Origin: Actinomycetes bacterium
GTDB taxonomy: Bacteria > Actinomycetota > Actinomycetes > Mycobacteriales > Micromonosporaceae
DNA: 11,398 nt
Direction of reading: 5' to 3'
NCBI GenBank assembly: GCA_023402505.1
Contig: JAEYGD010000463.1
Span: 1-11,398, forward strand
Every line of letters begins with the position of its first letter. Within the stretch, counting starts at the first letter, position 1. The notes beneath the pieces were generated by a model. It saw only the letters and a list, made by a program, of their open reading frames with translations. It had not been told where the DNA came from and made no database searches. Shown here one piece after another: positions 1 through 7,983 of this stretch. The position numbers were made by a program, and so were the translations under genes.

Positions 1-1544
1 CGCCCGCCCCGCGCGGCGCCGAGGAACACCAGCGCGCCGCGGGCCCGGGCGGCGAGCCGGTCGACCAGCCGCAGCGGCCAGGGCAGCAGCCGCAGCGCCA
101 CCAGTGCCGCCGCGACCGCCAGCAGCACCGGCACCGACACGAGGAACACGTCCACGCCCACGTCGGTGTCCAGGCCCCGGCGGCGCAGCAACAGCACCCC
201 GGCGACGGCGGCGGCGAGCACGGTGACCTCGGCGGTGAGCCGCCGCGCCGACGGCCGGGCCCGGGTGAGGTCCTGCCGCCGGGCGACGAACGTGACCCGC
301 CGCTGGCCGAACATCGCCAGCACCGGGACCACGGCGGTGGTCAACACGGCCAGGGCCAGCACGGTCCACGGCACGCCGTCAGCGCGGCCCGGCACCCGGG
401 AGCCGACCAGCCAGCCGGTGGCCACCGCGAGCGGCTGCACGAGCACCGCCTCGGCGGTGAGACGGCGACCGACCGCGCCCAGCGACGCGCCCCGGGACCG
501 CAACAGCGCCAGCTCCTCCCGGCGGCGCTGCACGGTCAGCGTCGCGGCCAGCACGATCAGCCCGAGCAGGCTGGCCACCAGGCCCGCCTGCACGACGGCC
601 ACCAGCGCGCGTACCGTGGCCAGCTGCTCCGCGAAGCCCACCAGGGCGTTGTCCAGGCCGGTTTGCACGGTGGAGTCGGGCAGCCACTGCGTGCGCCGGG
701 TCTCGGCCACGGCGGTGGCCACCGCGTCGAGGTTCACGGTGTTGAGACCGCCGGTGTCCAGCCGGTACCGCCAGCTGTACGTCCGAGGGGTCGCCGTGGC
801 GTCGGACAGCGCCGCGATCCCGTACCGGTCGGTGACGGCCACGGCGATGTACGGCTCGCCGTCGACGGCCGGCACGAACGGGTCCAGGGCGTAGCGCAGG
901 TCGTCCCAGACCGGGTCGGTGCTCTGGCGGGGCGCGAAGATCCCGCTCACCACCGCCTCCCCGGCGCCGGGACCGCGACCGGCGAAGCGCAGCCGGTCGC
1001 CGGGTCGCAACGCGAACACCTCGGCGACCCGTTCGGAGACCGCCACCTGGACGGGCTGCCCCTGGGTGAACCGCGGCCACGCGCCGGCGCGCAGGTCGGC
1101 GGCGTCGGTCACCCCGGTCTGCTGCCGGACGCCGAACTGCTTGACGGCGCCGCCGTTCATCGGCGGGGCGTCACCGCTGGCGGTCAACGAGGCCGGAAGG
1201 ATCCCGGCCGCCTGCCACCGCTGGCTGACCAGGCCGGGCAACGGCGCGGGCAGCGCGGCGGCGAGCCGGTCCCCCTGGGCCGGCGCGGCGGCCGGCCCGC
1301 CCTCCAGCCCGGGGGAGCTGATGGTGACGTCACGGATCAGGTGCGGCAGCGCCGCCACGTCGTGCCGCAGGCCGCGGTCGGCGTACTCGGTGGTGAGCCG
1401 CGGCCCGGCGGTGAGCAGCACGGCCGCGACCAGCCCGAGCACGGCCAGCAGGCCGGCCTGCGCGGCGAAGGCCCGCACCCGTCGCAGCGGTCCGGCGCCG
1501 CGCCGCCGCGACCGCCTGTCCTCGCCCCGCCGCACGGCGCTCAC
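1..1544 (-). CDS. FtsX-like ABC transporter permease, partial (C-terminus beyond left edge)
   Basis: This is an integral membrane permease of the FtsX/MacB-type ABC superfamily, read from GTG at 1544 and open to position 1 (514 residues visible). A basic N-terminus is followed by a membrane segment (about residues 27-46), a large extracytoplasmic domain (about 50-305), a second membrane segment (about 311-338) and the cytoplasmic FtsX signature RRREELALLRSRGAS (340-354), then further hydrophobic segments near 368-383, 392-412, 437-454 and 466-487. The start overlaps the preceding permease stop as GTGA (1541-1544), and GGAGAGG at 1549-1555 sits 4 nt upstream, so translational coupling is likely. 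Such permeases need a separate ATPase; none is visible, and it may lie past the left edge. The substrate cannot be told from sequence; lipid, lipoprotein or peptide export and mechanotransmission are all known in the family. Family certain, function not. Confidence 0.85.
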   Translation of the reverse strand, partial: MSAVRRGEDRRSRRRGAGPLRRVRAFAAQAGLLAVLGLVAAVLLTAGPRLTTEYADRGLRHDVAALPHLIRDVTISSPGLEGGPAAAPAQGDRLAAALPAPLPGLVSQRWQAAGILPASLTASGDAPPMNGGAVKQFGVRQQTGVTDAADLRAGAWPRFTQGQPVQVAVSERVAEVFALRPGDRLRFAGRGPGAGEAVVSGIFAPRQSTDPVWDDLRYALDPFVPAVDGEPYIAVAVTDRYGIAALSDATATPRTYSWRYRLDTGGLNTVNLDAVATAVAETRRTQWLPDSTVQTGLDNALVGFAEQLATVRALVAVVQAGLVASLLGLIVLAATLTVQRRREELALLRSRGASLGAVGRRLTAEAVLVQPLAVATGWLVGSRVPGRADGVPWTVLALAVLTTAVVPVLAMFGQRRVTFVARRQDLTRARPSARRLTAEVTVLAAAVAGVLLLRRRGLDTDVGVDVFLVSVPVLLAVAAALVALRLLPWPLRLVDRLAARARGALVFLGAARGG

Positions 1545-1548
1545 CGGT

Positions 1549-1555
1549 CCTCTCC
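1549..1555 (-). promoter_or_regulatory. Ribosome binding site of the second FtsX permease
   Basis: GGAGAGG on the minus strand lies inside the last codons of the upstream permease, 4 nt before GTG 1544. It supports that start and coupled translation through the 4-bp GTGA overlap. Confidence 0.65.
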
Positions 1556-3028
1556 GATCCGCAGCTGGGTGGCGGCCAGGCGCCGCCGCAGGGTCGCCGA
1601 CACGCTGGCGCTGAACGCCAGCGCCAGCAGCAGCAGGCCGACACCGGTGGCCGCCACGGGAGGCCAGTCGACCTGCAACAGCGGTTCCGGGATGGGCCGG
1701 TCCGCCGACGGGGTCAGGATCACCAGCGGCGCCATCGTGGCGGCCACGCCGACGCCGACCGCCAGGCCCACCACCACACCCAGCCCGGCGAGCAGGGCCT
1801 GCTCGGCCAGCAGCGAGCGGGCCACCAGCCGGTGCCCGGCGCCGAGGGTGTGCAGGACGGCGAGTTCGGTGGCGCGGCGCCTCGCGGTGGCGCTCACGTC
1901 GACGGCGACCCCGACCGCGGCGAGCAGCACCGCGGCGAGGGCGGCCGCGAACAGCGCCCCGCGCGCGCCCACCCCGAACGGGTCACCGGCCAGCTCACCG
2001 GCGACCGTCTGGCGGTCCAGCACGCGCAGCCCACCCAGCGCGCCGGCCGCGGCGACGGTCTCGTCGCGCTGCGCCGGCGACACCGACAGCCACCACTCCT
2101 GGGGGCTGCGCACGAGGGCGTGGTCGTACAGGAGGCGGGTGGACAGCGACGGCAGGTCGGCCAGCAGCGCCGCGCGTTCGGTGCTGCCCGGCACCGAGTC
2201 GACGGTGCCGACGATCCGTACGTCGACCTCCCCGCCGGCGAGGAACAGCCGGGTCTGCGTGCCGACCCCGATCCGCAACGCGTCGAGTGCCTGCGGGGTG
2301 GCCACCAGCGGCACCGGACCCTCCTCGGCGGGACGGACCACGGCCAGTTGCAGCGCTGTGCTGCCGCCGAGCCACGTCGAGCTGCCCTGCTCCGGTGAGT
2401 ACACCAGCGCCAGGCCGTCCTCGAAGGCGGCCGGGCCGACGCCGCCGACCCGGTCGATCCACTGCCACGATCCGCCCAGGTCGACCGGGACCTGCGGGCC
2501 GTCGCCGCCGGTCCGCAGGTCGCGGATGCGCCAGTCCAGGGTCATGCCGGGCCGGCCGACGGCGTCCACGGTGAACCCGGCCAGCCGGACCGGGCCGGCC
2601 GGCAGGTCCACGGCGAAGCGCAGCGGCGCGCCGTCCCGGACCGCTCCGAGAGGCACCCGGCGGTGCCCGCCGCGCGGCTCGACCAGCACCGCGTACGTGC
2701 GTACCGACGGGGACTCGCCCTGGCCCTTCACGCGGATCGACACCTGCCCGCTCAGCTGGCGGGCGCCGGCCGGCAGCTCGGTCACCGGCCCGGCGACCCG
2801 CGCGTCGGCCAGCGCGCCGAACACGTCCCGATCGGCCAGGTCGGGTCGCAACCGCACCACCTCGTCGGCGGCGGCGGCGTCGAGCGCCACCAGGGACGCC
2901 GGTACGGACGCCGACCCGAGCCGGAACGGCTCGCGCCACGCTGCCAGGGCCGTCCCGGTGCCGGGCAGCGCGCCGATGTGATCGGCCCGGTCGTCGGCGG
3001 CGGAGCCGCCCTCCTCGACCAGCCGCAC

Positions 3029-3038
3029 GTCCGCCCAC
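3029..3038 (-). other. Frameshift point in the large FtsX permease
   Basis: On the minus strand the sequence reads GTG GGC GGA CGT GCG. Frame one gives V-G-G-R-A and loses sense. The next frame reads GCG GAC GTG CGG CTG, that is A-D-V-R-L, and continues a good permease. Restoring two bases (GTG GGC GCG GAC or GTG GGG GCG GAC) gives VGADVRL, the kind of sequence I recall at this place in relatives. Removing one G would also restore frame as VGDVRL. A GC-dinucleotide or G-run contraction is the simplest cause. Confidence 0.8.
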
Positions 3039-4725
3039 CTGGTGTTCGGCCTGGTCGGTGAGGGACCGTTCGCTGGTGGCGGCCAGGCACCAGGCGAGCG
3101 TGCCCACCGCCACGGCGAGGGCGAGCAGCAGCACCGGGCCGGCGTGCGGGCGGCGCCCGGCCTGCCAGGTGCCCAGCATGGTGGCGGTCCACTGCCGGCG
3201 GTCGACCCAGCGTTCGGCGAGCCGGGTCAGCGGCGGCAGCAGCCGCAGCGCGAGCACCGCCCCGGCCAGCACACCGATGGTGGGGGCGGCGGCCAGCAAC
3301 GGGTCCACGTCCAGGGCGCCGGAGCGGCTGCGCGACAGCGGCGACGAGTACTGCCGCAGCTGGTACCAGGCCAGCACCGCCAACGCCACCAGCACGACGT
3401 CCACGCCGGCGCGCTGCACGACCCCCCGGCGGCTGGGCCGGGACCGGGCGGCCTGGTCGGCGACGTAGGTGGTGCCGCGCCGCAGGCCGGGGGTGATCAT
3501 CGCCAGCGCGCAGCCGGCCGCGGCGAGCGCGCCCACCAGCCACAACGTCAGGTCCGGTCCGCCGGTGCGCAGCGATACCCCGGCCAGCGCCGGCATCCGG
3601 TCGGCGTACGAGAGCAGCAGCGTGGCCAGCGGCGGCGCGATCACGGCGGCGGGGAGCACGACCAGTGCGGCCTCGCGGGCGGTGAGCCCGGCCAGTTGCC
3701 GGCGCGAGGCGCCGCGGGCGCGCAGCAGCGCGGTCTCGGAGCGCCGGTGCTCGGTGAGCAGCATCGCGACCAGCAGCAGCGCGTACCCGCCGAGCACCAC
3801 CACCAGCAGCATCGGTGTCACCAGGGCGGACCGGCCCACCAGGGTGGCCCGCTGCAGGCGCTGCGTCAGGTCGCCGAGGGTGCTGATGGCGGTGCCGGAG
3901 TCACCCAGCCCGGCGGCCTCCGGTGCGCCGGCGGTGACCGCCTGCGCGCTGCCGGCCAGCCGGTCCAGCGCCGCGACGCTGGTCACCGCCGCCAGGTTCG
4001 GCTCGACCAGCCAGCCGGCGGAGGCGTTGGCCCGGAAGTGGGTGAAGAAGTCGTCGCGGTGCACCGTCAGCGGGCCGTAGGTGGCCGATCCGGGCAGGGT
4101 TCCGGTCGGTGTCTCCGGCGCGAGCCGCCAGTAGGTGTCGGCCGGGTCGGTCGGCGCCCACACGCCCACCACGGACACCTCGGTGACCCGGCCGGTGAAC
4201 CCGTCGGTGACGGGGATCCGGTCACCGACACCCACGCCCAGCGTGGCGGCGACCGGTTCGGCCAGCGCGGTCTGCACCGGGGTGGCGGCGGGCTGCGGCC
4301 ACCGCCCGTCGAGCAGGCGGGCGTGTGCCTCCAGGTCGTCGAGGAACATCACCGCCGCGTAGGTGGTGCCGCCGGGGTCGGGGGTGGCGTCGCCGGTGGC
4401 GCCGTGCAGTTGCCGGCCGGCGGCGTACCCGGCGGCGGTGACCTGCGTCTCGAGACCGGCCAGGTTCTCGGTGACGTGCGCGCGCAGGGCGGCGTCCCGT
4501 TCGCCCAGCGCGCCGGCGGTGCCGCCGGCCGGACCGCGTACCAGGATCGACCGTTCCTCGGCAGTCGCCTCGGTCAGGACGCTGGTGGTGCCGGACGCGA
4601 CGACGTCGCCGTTGTACGCGGCGAGGCCGGTGAGCGCGGCCGTGGCCACCAGGGTCGCTCCCGCCGCGGCGAGCAGCAGGCCCCGGGCGCCGCGGGCGCG
4701 TCGTAACGCGAGCCTCATCTCGTGG

Positions 4726-4733
4726 TTTCCCCC
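4726..4733 (-). promoter_or_regulatory. Ribosome binding site of the large FtsX permease
   Basis: GGGGGAAA on the minus strand ends 7 nt before ATG 4718. The spacing is normal and supports this start. The 135-bp gap up to the thymidine kinase stop should also hold the promoter of the permease unit, but I see no clear -10/-35 pair there. Confidence 0.5.
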
Positions 4734-4822
4734 AGTACGCGCAGGGCGGGGCGGCGCGGTCGCCGTCCCGTCGTGCAGGAGGAAGCGGCGAGAGGTCCGG
4801 AAAGGTTGGCGTCGTGATCAAA

Positions 4823-4845
4823 CCGTGTCCAACGCCGGGACACGG
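4823..4845 (-). terminator. Probable terminator of the thymidine kinase gene
   Basis: A perfect 8-bp inverted repeat, CCGTGTCC (4823-4830) and GGACACGG (4838-4845), encloses a 7-nt loop. In the minus-strand transcript it begins 8 nt after the tdk stop codon and is followed by TTTGATC, a short U stretch only. Position and symmetry fit a Rho-independent terminator of the U-poor kind common in actinobacteria. It separates tdk from the permease unit. Confidence 0.55.
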
Positions 4846-4853
4846 CCGGCTGG

Positions 4854-5564
4854 TCAGGGTCGGGGGCCGAGTTCCCCGGCGCGGTAGTGGCGGCGGCACA
4901 GCACCTGGTAGCGGACCTCGGCGGAGTCGACGGTGTCGCCGATGACCACCTGGGCGCCCTCGCGGACGACCCGCCCGTCGACGACCCGGGCGTTGAGCAG
5001 CCCTTCCCGCCCGCACCAGCAGAGCACCTCGACCTGGATGCGGGCCACCTGGTCGGCCAGTTCGAACAGGCGCTGCGCGGCGGGGAACAGGCAGGACCGG
5101 AAGTCGGTGGCCAGGCCGAACGCGTACACGTCGACGTCGTAGCTGTCGACCAGTTCGGCCATCTGCTCGACGTGCTCGACGCTGTAGAAGCTCGCCTCGT
5201 CGCAGATCAGGTAGTCGACCCGGAGCCCTTCGGCCCAGGTGTCGCGTACCAGGGCACGCAGGTCCAGGTCGTCGGTGATTTCGATCGCCTCGTGTGCCAG
5301 CCCGATGCGGGTGGTGACCTGCGGGCCCAGCGACCGGTCGATGCGGGTGGTGACCAGGCCGCGGCGGCCCTGGCGGGCGTGGTTGTAGTTCATCTGCAAC
5401 GCCATGGTGGACTTGCCGCAGTCCATCGGCCCCCAGTAGAACCGCAGCGCCGCCGCGTGCAGCGGCCGCCCGTCGACCCCGCGGGCGGCGGCGCAGCCCG
5501 CGGGTTGGTCGTCGGGGCCCAGCGGGCGCGCCAGGCAGGTCGGGGCGGCGGCGTGGTCGGTCAC
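4854..5564 (-). CDS. tdk: Thymidine kinase, type II (tetrameric, zinc-containing family)
   Basis: This cytosolic salvage enzyme transfers the ATP gamma-phosphate to thymidine, giving dTMP (EC 2.7.1.21). The 236-residue product shows the P-loop GPMDCGKS (45-52), the DEASF motif (122-126, with Glu123 matching the catalytic base of the DExxF motif), FGLATDF (149-155), and zinc-type cysteine/histidine pairs CWC (182-184) and CRRH (223-226). The CxC spacing, rather than CxxC, matches what I recall for Streptomyces enzymes. About 38 residues precede the kinase core, which usually begins close to the N-terminus. No ATG, GTG or TTG lies between the chosen GTG and the P-loop in the stretch I checked, so the extension appears real; it has no recognised domain. 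There is no clear Shine-Dalgarno sequence, and a TAGGCT hexamer 8 nt upstream suggests leaderless translation. Hairpins on both sides suggest a monocistronic unit. Confidence 0.95.
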   Translation of the reverse strand: MTDHAAAPTCLARPLGPDDQPAGCAAARGVDGRPLHAAALRFYWGPMDCGKSTMALQMNYNHARQGRRGLVTTRIDRSLGPQVTTRIGLAHEAIEITDDLDLRALVRDTWAEGLRVDYLICDEASFYSVEHVEQMAELVDSYDVDVYAFGLATDFRSCLFPAAQRLFELADQVARIQVEVLCWCGREGLLNARVVDGRVVREGAQVVIGDTVDSAEVRYQVLCRRHYRAGELGPRP

Positions 5565-5572
5565 GGTCCGGC

Positions 5573-5578
5573 AGCCTA
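5573..5578 (-). promoter_or_regulatory. Candidate -10 element of a leaderless tdk promoter
   Basis: TAGGCT on the minus strand fits the actinobacterial TANNNT -10 consensus. It ends 8 nt before GTG 5564, so transcription could begin at the start codon itself. This would agree with the absence of a good ribosome binding site. No convincing -35 hexamer is seen 17-19 nt further upstream. Confidence 0.35.
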
Positions 5579-5615
5579 ACCCATCGACGACCGCACCCGA
5601 CCTGCATGATCCAGT

Positions 5616-5640
5616 GCCCGGCCGCCCGGGGCCGGGCGGC
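5616..5640 (-). terminator. Probable terminator after the MFS transporter gene
   Basis: Two mutually exclusive strong stems overlap here. One is GCCCGGCC (5616-5623) with GGCCGGGC (5630-5637), 8 bp with a 6-nt loop. The other is GCCGCCC (5621-5627) with GGGCGGC (5634-5640), 7 bp with a 6-nt loop. They lie 3 nt beyond the MFS stop codon on the minus strand. No U-tract follows, so this is a GC-hairpin terminator candidate. Confidence 0.45.
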
Positions 5641-5643
5641 GGC

Positions 5644-7032
5644 TCAGAGCACCCGCGGCGGGGTGTTCCCGGCGGCCAGGATGGCCCGTCGCATCGGCAC
5701 CGCCAGCAGCAGCAGGAAGCCGACGACGAAGAAGATCAGCAGGGAGACCAGGCCCACCCGGTAGGAGTTGGTGAGCTGGAACACCAGGCCGAACGCCAGC
5801 GGCCCGAGCCAGCTGGTGCCCTTGTCGCTGATCTCGTAGAAGCCGTAGTACTCGCCCTCCTTGCCGGCCGGGATGAGCTGGCTGAACAGCGACCGGCTCA
5901 GCGCCTGGCTGCCGCCGAGCACCAGGCCGATGGCCGCGCCGAGGACCATGAACGGCACCGGCGCCTCGGCGGGCAGCCGGAACGCCCCGAGGATCACCCC
6001 GGTCCACAGCACCAGGCTCAGCAGCACCGTCTTCCACGCGCCGATGCGCTTGGCGAGCGCGCCGAGCAGCAGCGCGCCGCCGAAGGCGAGGAACTGCACC
6101 AGCAGGATCGTGACGATCAGGGTGCTCTGCTCCAGCCGCAGCTCTTCGGTGCCGTACTGGCTGGCCAGGGCGATGACGGTCTGGATGCCGTCGTTGTAGA
6201 CCAGGAACGCCAGCAGGAAGAACAGCGTCAGCGGGTACGCCTTCATCTGGCGCAGCGTCCGCCCGAGCTGCCGGAACCCGTCGGTGAGCACGTTGCGGCC
6301 GCCGTGCAGCGCCGCGGCCGTGGGGTGCTCGCGCAGCCAGCGCAGCGGCACCAGCGTGAACGCCGCCCACCACAGGCCGGCCGACACGATCGACCAGCGG
6401 GCCAGGTCCAGGGTGCGTTCCGGTTGCCCGTTGTCGAGGCTCTGCACGGCGACCAGGTTCAGCGCGAGCAGCAGCCCACCGCCGAGGTAGCCCAGCGCCC
6501 AGCCGCGGCTGGAGATGCCGTCGCGGTCGTCCGGGCCGCCCAGCTGCGGCAGGAACGAGTTGTAGACGACCACGCCGGCGCCGAAGGCGATGTTGGCGAG
6601 CAGGAACAGCCCACCGCCGAGCAGGTACCGGTCGCCGGTGACGAACAGCATCGCCACCGTGGCGCCGGCGCCGGTGAACGCCATCGCGGCCAGCAGGCGC
6701 TTCTTGTGCGCGGTGCGGTCGGCGACCGCGCCGACGACCGGCAGCACGAAGACGGTGAGGAACACCGACAGCGACACCAGGTACGGGAAGTACGACCCGG
6801 CGGCCACCTTGATCCCCAGCGGGTACACGTAGCCCGAGCAGGTGTCGGCGCCCAGTTCGCAGCCGGCGGCCAGCTCGGTGACCGTGGTGAGGAACGGCCC
6901 GAGGAACACGGTGATGACGGTGGTGGAGAACGCCGACATCGCCCAGTCGTAGAAGTACCAGCCGGTGCGTTCCCGGCGGGTGCTCGACGGGGTGGGGACG
7001 TCGTCGACGTCGGGCGCGGCGGTGGCGGACAT
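5644..7032 (-). CDS. MFS transporter of the Atg22/UMF1 family
   Basis: This 462-residue polytopic membrane protein belongs to the major facilitator branch related to the yeast vacuolar effluxer Atg22. Family marks are WYFYDWAMSAF (25-35) before the first helix, an MFS loop GAVADRTAHKKR (101-112), NSFLPQL (159-165), GWALGYLGG (178-186), LVYNDGIQT (277-285) and the conserved stretch from GGSQALSRSLFSQLIP (373-388) through EYYGFYEISDKG (394-405). About twelve hydrophobic segments are spread over residues 33-447. Two cysteines (58, 65) lie in the first predicted outer loop and could form a disulfide. The substrate of bacterial members is not known to me; amino acid or metabolite efflux is possible. 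ATG 7032 is preceded by GAGGA (7044-7048) at 11 nt. It starts 21 bp after the phosphodiesterase stop, so the two are probably co-transcribed. Confidence 0.9.
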   Translation of the reverse strand: MSATAAPDVDDVPTPSSTRRERTGWYFYDWAMSAFSTTVITVFLGPFLTTVTELAAGCELGADTCSGYVYPLGIKVAAGSYFPYLVSLSVFLTVFVLPVVGAVADRTAHKKRLLAAMAFTGAGATVAMLFVTGDRYLLGGGLFLLANIAFGAGVVVYNSFLPQLGGPDDRDGISSRGWALGYLGGGLLLALNLVAVQSLDNGQPERTLDLARWSIVSAGLWWAAFTLVPLRWLREHPTAAALHGGRNVLTDGFRQLGRTLRQMKAYPLTLFFLLAFLVYNDGIQTVIALASQYGTEELRLEQSTLIVTILLVQFLAFGGALLLGALAKRIGAWKTVLLSLVLWTGVILGAFRLPAEAPVPFMVLGAAIGLVLGGSQALSRSLFSQLIPAGKEGEYYGFYEISDKGTSWLGPLAFGLVFQLTNSYRVGLVSLLIFFVVGFLLLLAVPMRRAILAAGNTPPRVL

Positions 7033-7053
7033 GTCGGGGGTCGTCCTCGGGGG

Positions 7054-7824
7054 TCAGGCGGCCCAGTGGCCGCGGCTGCGGTAGACGTCGCGCAGCACGC
7101 CGACGTGATCGGTCATGATGCCATCCACACCCAGGTCCAGTAACTCGTGCATCTCGGCAGGTTCGTCGATCGTCCAGACGTGCACCTGCAACCCGACCCG
7201 GTGACAGTAGGTGAGCAACCGCCGGTCGGTGACCCGCAGCCGCCCGTACCGCACGGGCACCTGCGCGGCGACCACGGACGGGGGCAGCCGCAGGGGCCGG
7301 CCGGTCAGCGAGGCCATCCGCAGCCGGGCCACGCCGCGCATGCCGAGGCCGGTGGCCACCCGGCCCCCGGTGAGCGCGCGCAGGCGGGCCAGCCGCGCGT
7401 CGCTGAACGAGGCCAGCAGCACCCGGTCGGTCGCCCCGGCGCGGGTCACGCCGGCCACCGTCGGGTCGACCGCGCCGTCGGCCTTGACGTCGACGTTGAA
7501 CCGCACCTGCGGCCAGGCGTCGAGCACCTCGTCCAGGCGTGGCACCACGGCCGCGCCGCCGACGCGGACCGACGCCAGGTCGGCCCAGCGCAGGTCGGCG
7601 ATCCGCCCGCGTTCGCCGGTGACCCGCCGCAGCGTGGCGTCGTGGAAGATCACCGCCACGCCGTCGGCGGTGGCGTGCACGTCGGTCTCGACGTACCGGT
7701 AGCCGAGGTCGATGGCCCGGGCGAACGCCGCGGTGGTGTTCTCGTCGCCGTCGGCGGCGCCGCCGCGGTGGGCGAACGCCAGGGGGGCGGGCGCGTCGAG
7801 GTAGGGGTGCGGACCGGTCGGCAC
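7054..7824 (-). CDS. Glycerophosphodiester phosphodiesterase
   Basis: The enzyme hydrolyses deacylated phospholipids (glycerophosphodiesters) to sn-glycerol 3-phosphate and an alcohol (EC 3.1.4.46). The 256-residue TIM-barrel protein has AHRGG with His19, ENT (28-30), VETDVH with Glu46 and Asp48 as metal ligands, FHD with catalytic His61, NVDVK (110-114, usually with Glu or Asp third), and the C-terminal VWTIDEPAEM (216-225) and LGVDGIMTD (231-239). There is no signal peptide, so it resembles cytosolic UgpQ rather than periplasmic GlpQ. GTG 7824 leaves 18 residues before the first catalytic His, a normal length. No ribosome binding site is visible; CATACT 7 nt upstream could serve a leaderless transcript. 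It precedes the MFS gene by 21 bp and follows an acyltransferase on the same strand, which fits a phospholipid turnover role. Confidence 0.93.
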   Translation of the reverse strand: MPTGPHPYLDAPAPLAFAHRGGAADGDENTTAAFARAIDLGYRYVETDVHATADGVAVIFHDATLRRVTGERGRIADLRWADLASVRVGGAAVVPRLDEVLDAWPQVRFNVDVKADGAVDPTVAGVTRAGATDRVLLASFSDARLARLRALTGGRVATGLGMRGVARLRMASLTGRPLRLPPSVVAAQVPVRYGRLRVTDRRLLTYCHRVGLQVHVWTIDEPAEMHELLDLGVDGIMTDHVGVLRDVYRSRGHWAA

Positions 7825-7831
7825 GCGAGGC

Positions 7832-7837
7832 AGTATG
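7832..7837 (-). promoter_or_regulatory. Weak candidate -10 element upstream of the phosphodiesterase
   Basis: CATACT on the minus strand (matching ANNNT of TANNNT) ends 7 nt before GTG 7824. The geometry repeats that seen at tdk and would give a leaderless transcript. There is no clear -35. Support is weak on its own. Confidence 0.22.
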
Positions 7838-7913
7838 CCCGGTCGCCGGGGCGGGCGGTATCCGTTGGGGGGCGGCCGGCCCGGCAGGCGACGGCGCCGG
7901 GGGGAGCACCGCG

Positions 7914-7946
7914 CACCGGTCGGCGGGCCGGGGCTGTCCGCCGGTG
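7914..7946 (-). terminator. Possible hairpin terminator after the acyltransferase gene
   Basis: CACCGG (7914-7919) pairs with CCGGTG (7941-7946). Past a one-base bulge, CGG (7921-7923) pairs with CCG (7938-7940), leaving a 14-nt loop. It lies 37 nt beyond the acyltransferase stop on the minus strand. In DNA this rich in G and C such hairpins arise by chance, and no U-tract follows. The 159-bp gap 7825-7983 holds nothing else clear apart from the CATACT hexamer. Confidence 0.25.
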
Positions 7947-7983
7947 CCGGCGTCGGCCGAGCGGGGAGGGGTCGCAGCGGCGC

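Larger units (their letters stand above)
1541..4718 (-). pseudogene. Large FtsX-like ABC transporter permease, interrupted by a frameshift
   Basis: Two open frames together spell one FtsX-family permease of about 1,059 residues. Frame one starts at ATG 4718 and is sensible to residue 562 (...TDQAEHQVG). It then turns into Arg/Gly-rich nonsense, while frame two continues the protein (DVRLVEEGG...) down to TGA at 1541-1543. The span of 3,178 nt is 3n+1. Visible parts: membrane segment 12-34, ectodomain about 37-295, membrane segment 299-321, FtsX signature RRSETALLRARGAS (326-339), membrane segments near 351-370, 390-409, 438-452, 474-493 and 528-547. After the break come a second ectodomain and a second FtsX domain (RRRATELAVLHTLGAG) with three segments, about ten in all. 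GGGGGAAA upstream supports the start. It is followed with 4-bp overlap by a second permease. The reading is either a true inactivating mutation or a sequencing error. No ATPase is in view; substrate unknown. Confidence 0.8.

Noticed and set aside
663..2981. A 772-codon open frame on the plus strand, antisense to the permeases
   Set aside because: Its translation is Arg/Gly/Pro/Ala-rich with no family features and lies opposite two clear permease frames. It is the usual antisense shadow in G+C-rich DNA.
3026..3028. GTG 3028 as the start of a separate second permease
   Set aside because: The first half ends without its second FtsX domain and the second half begins in mid-ectodomain. No ribosome binding site precedes GTG 3028, and the upstream codons GCG GAC in that frame already continue the protein. 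One broken gene is the better reading.
2899..3050. Programmed frameshifting as the cause of the split permease
   Set aside because: There is no slippery heptamer or obvious downstream structure at the junction, and the permease family does not use recoding. A mutation or sequence error is simpler.
3042..4706. A 554-codon Gly/Gln/Arg-rich open frame on the plus strand
   Set aside because: It is antisense to the N-terminal half of the large permease. The Gln/Gly/His richness follows from reading opposite G/C third positions; no recognisable domain.
4815..4822. GTGATCAA shared by two intergenic regions (4815-4822 and near 8818-8825)
   Set aside because: The match is only eight bases, its distance to starts differs, and it sits inside or next to other structures. 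Too little to call a regulatory motif.
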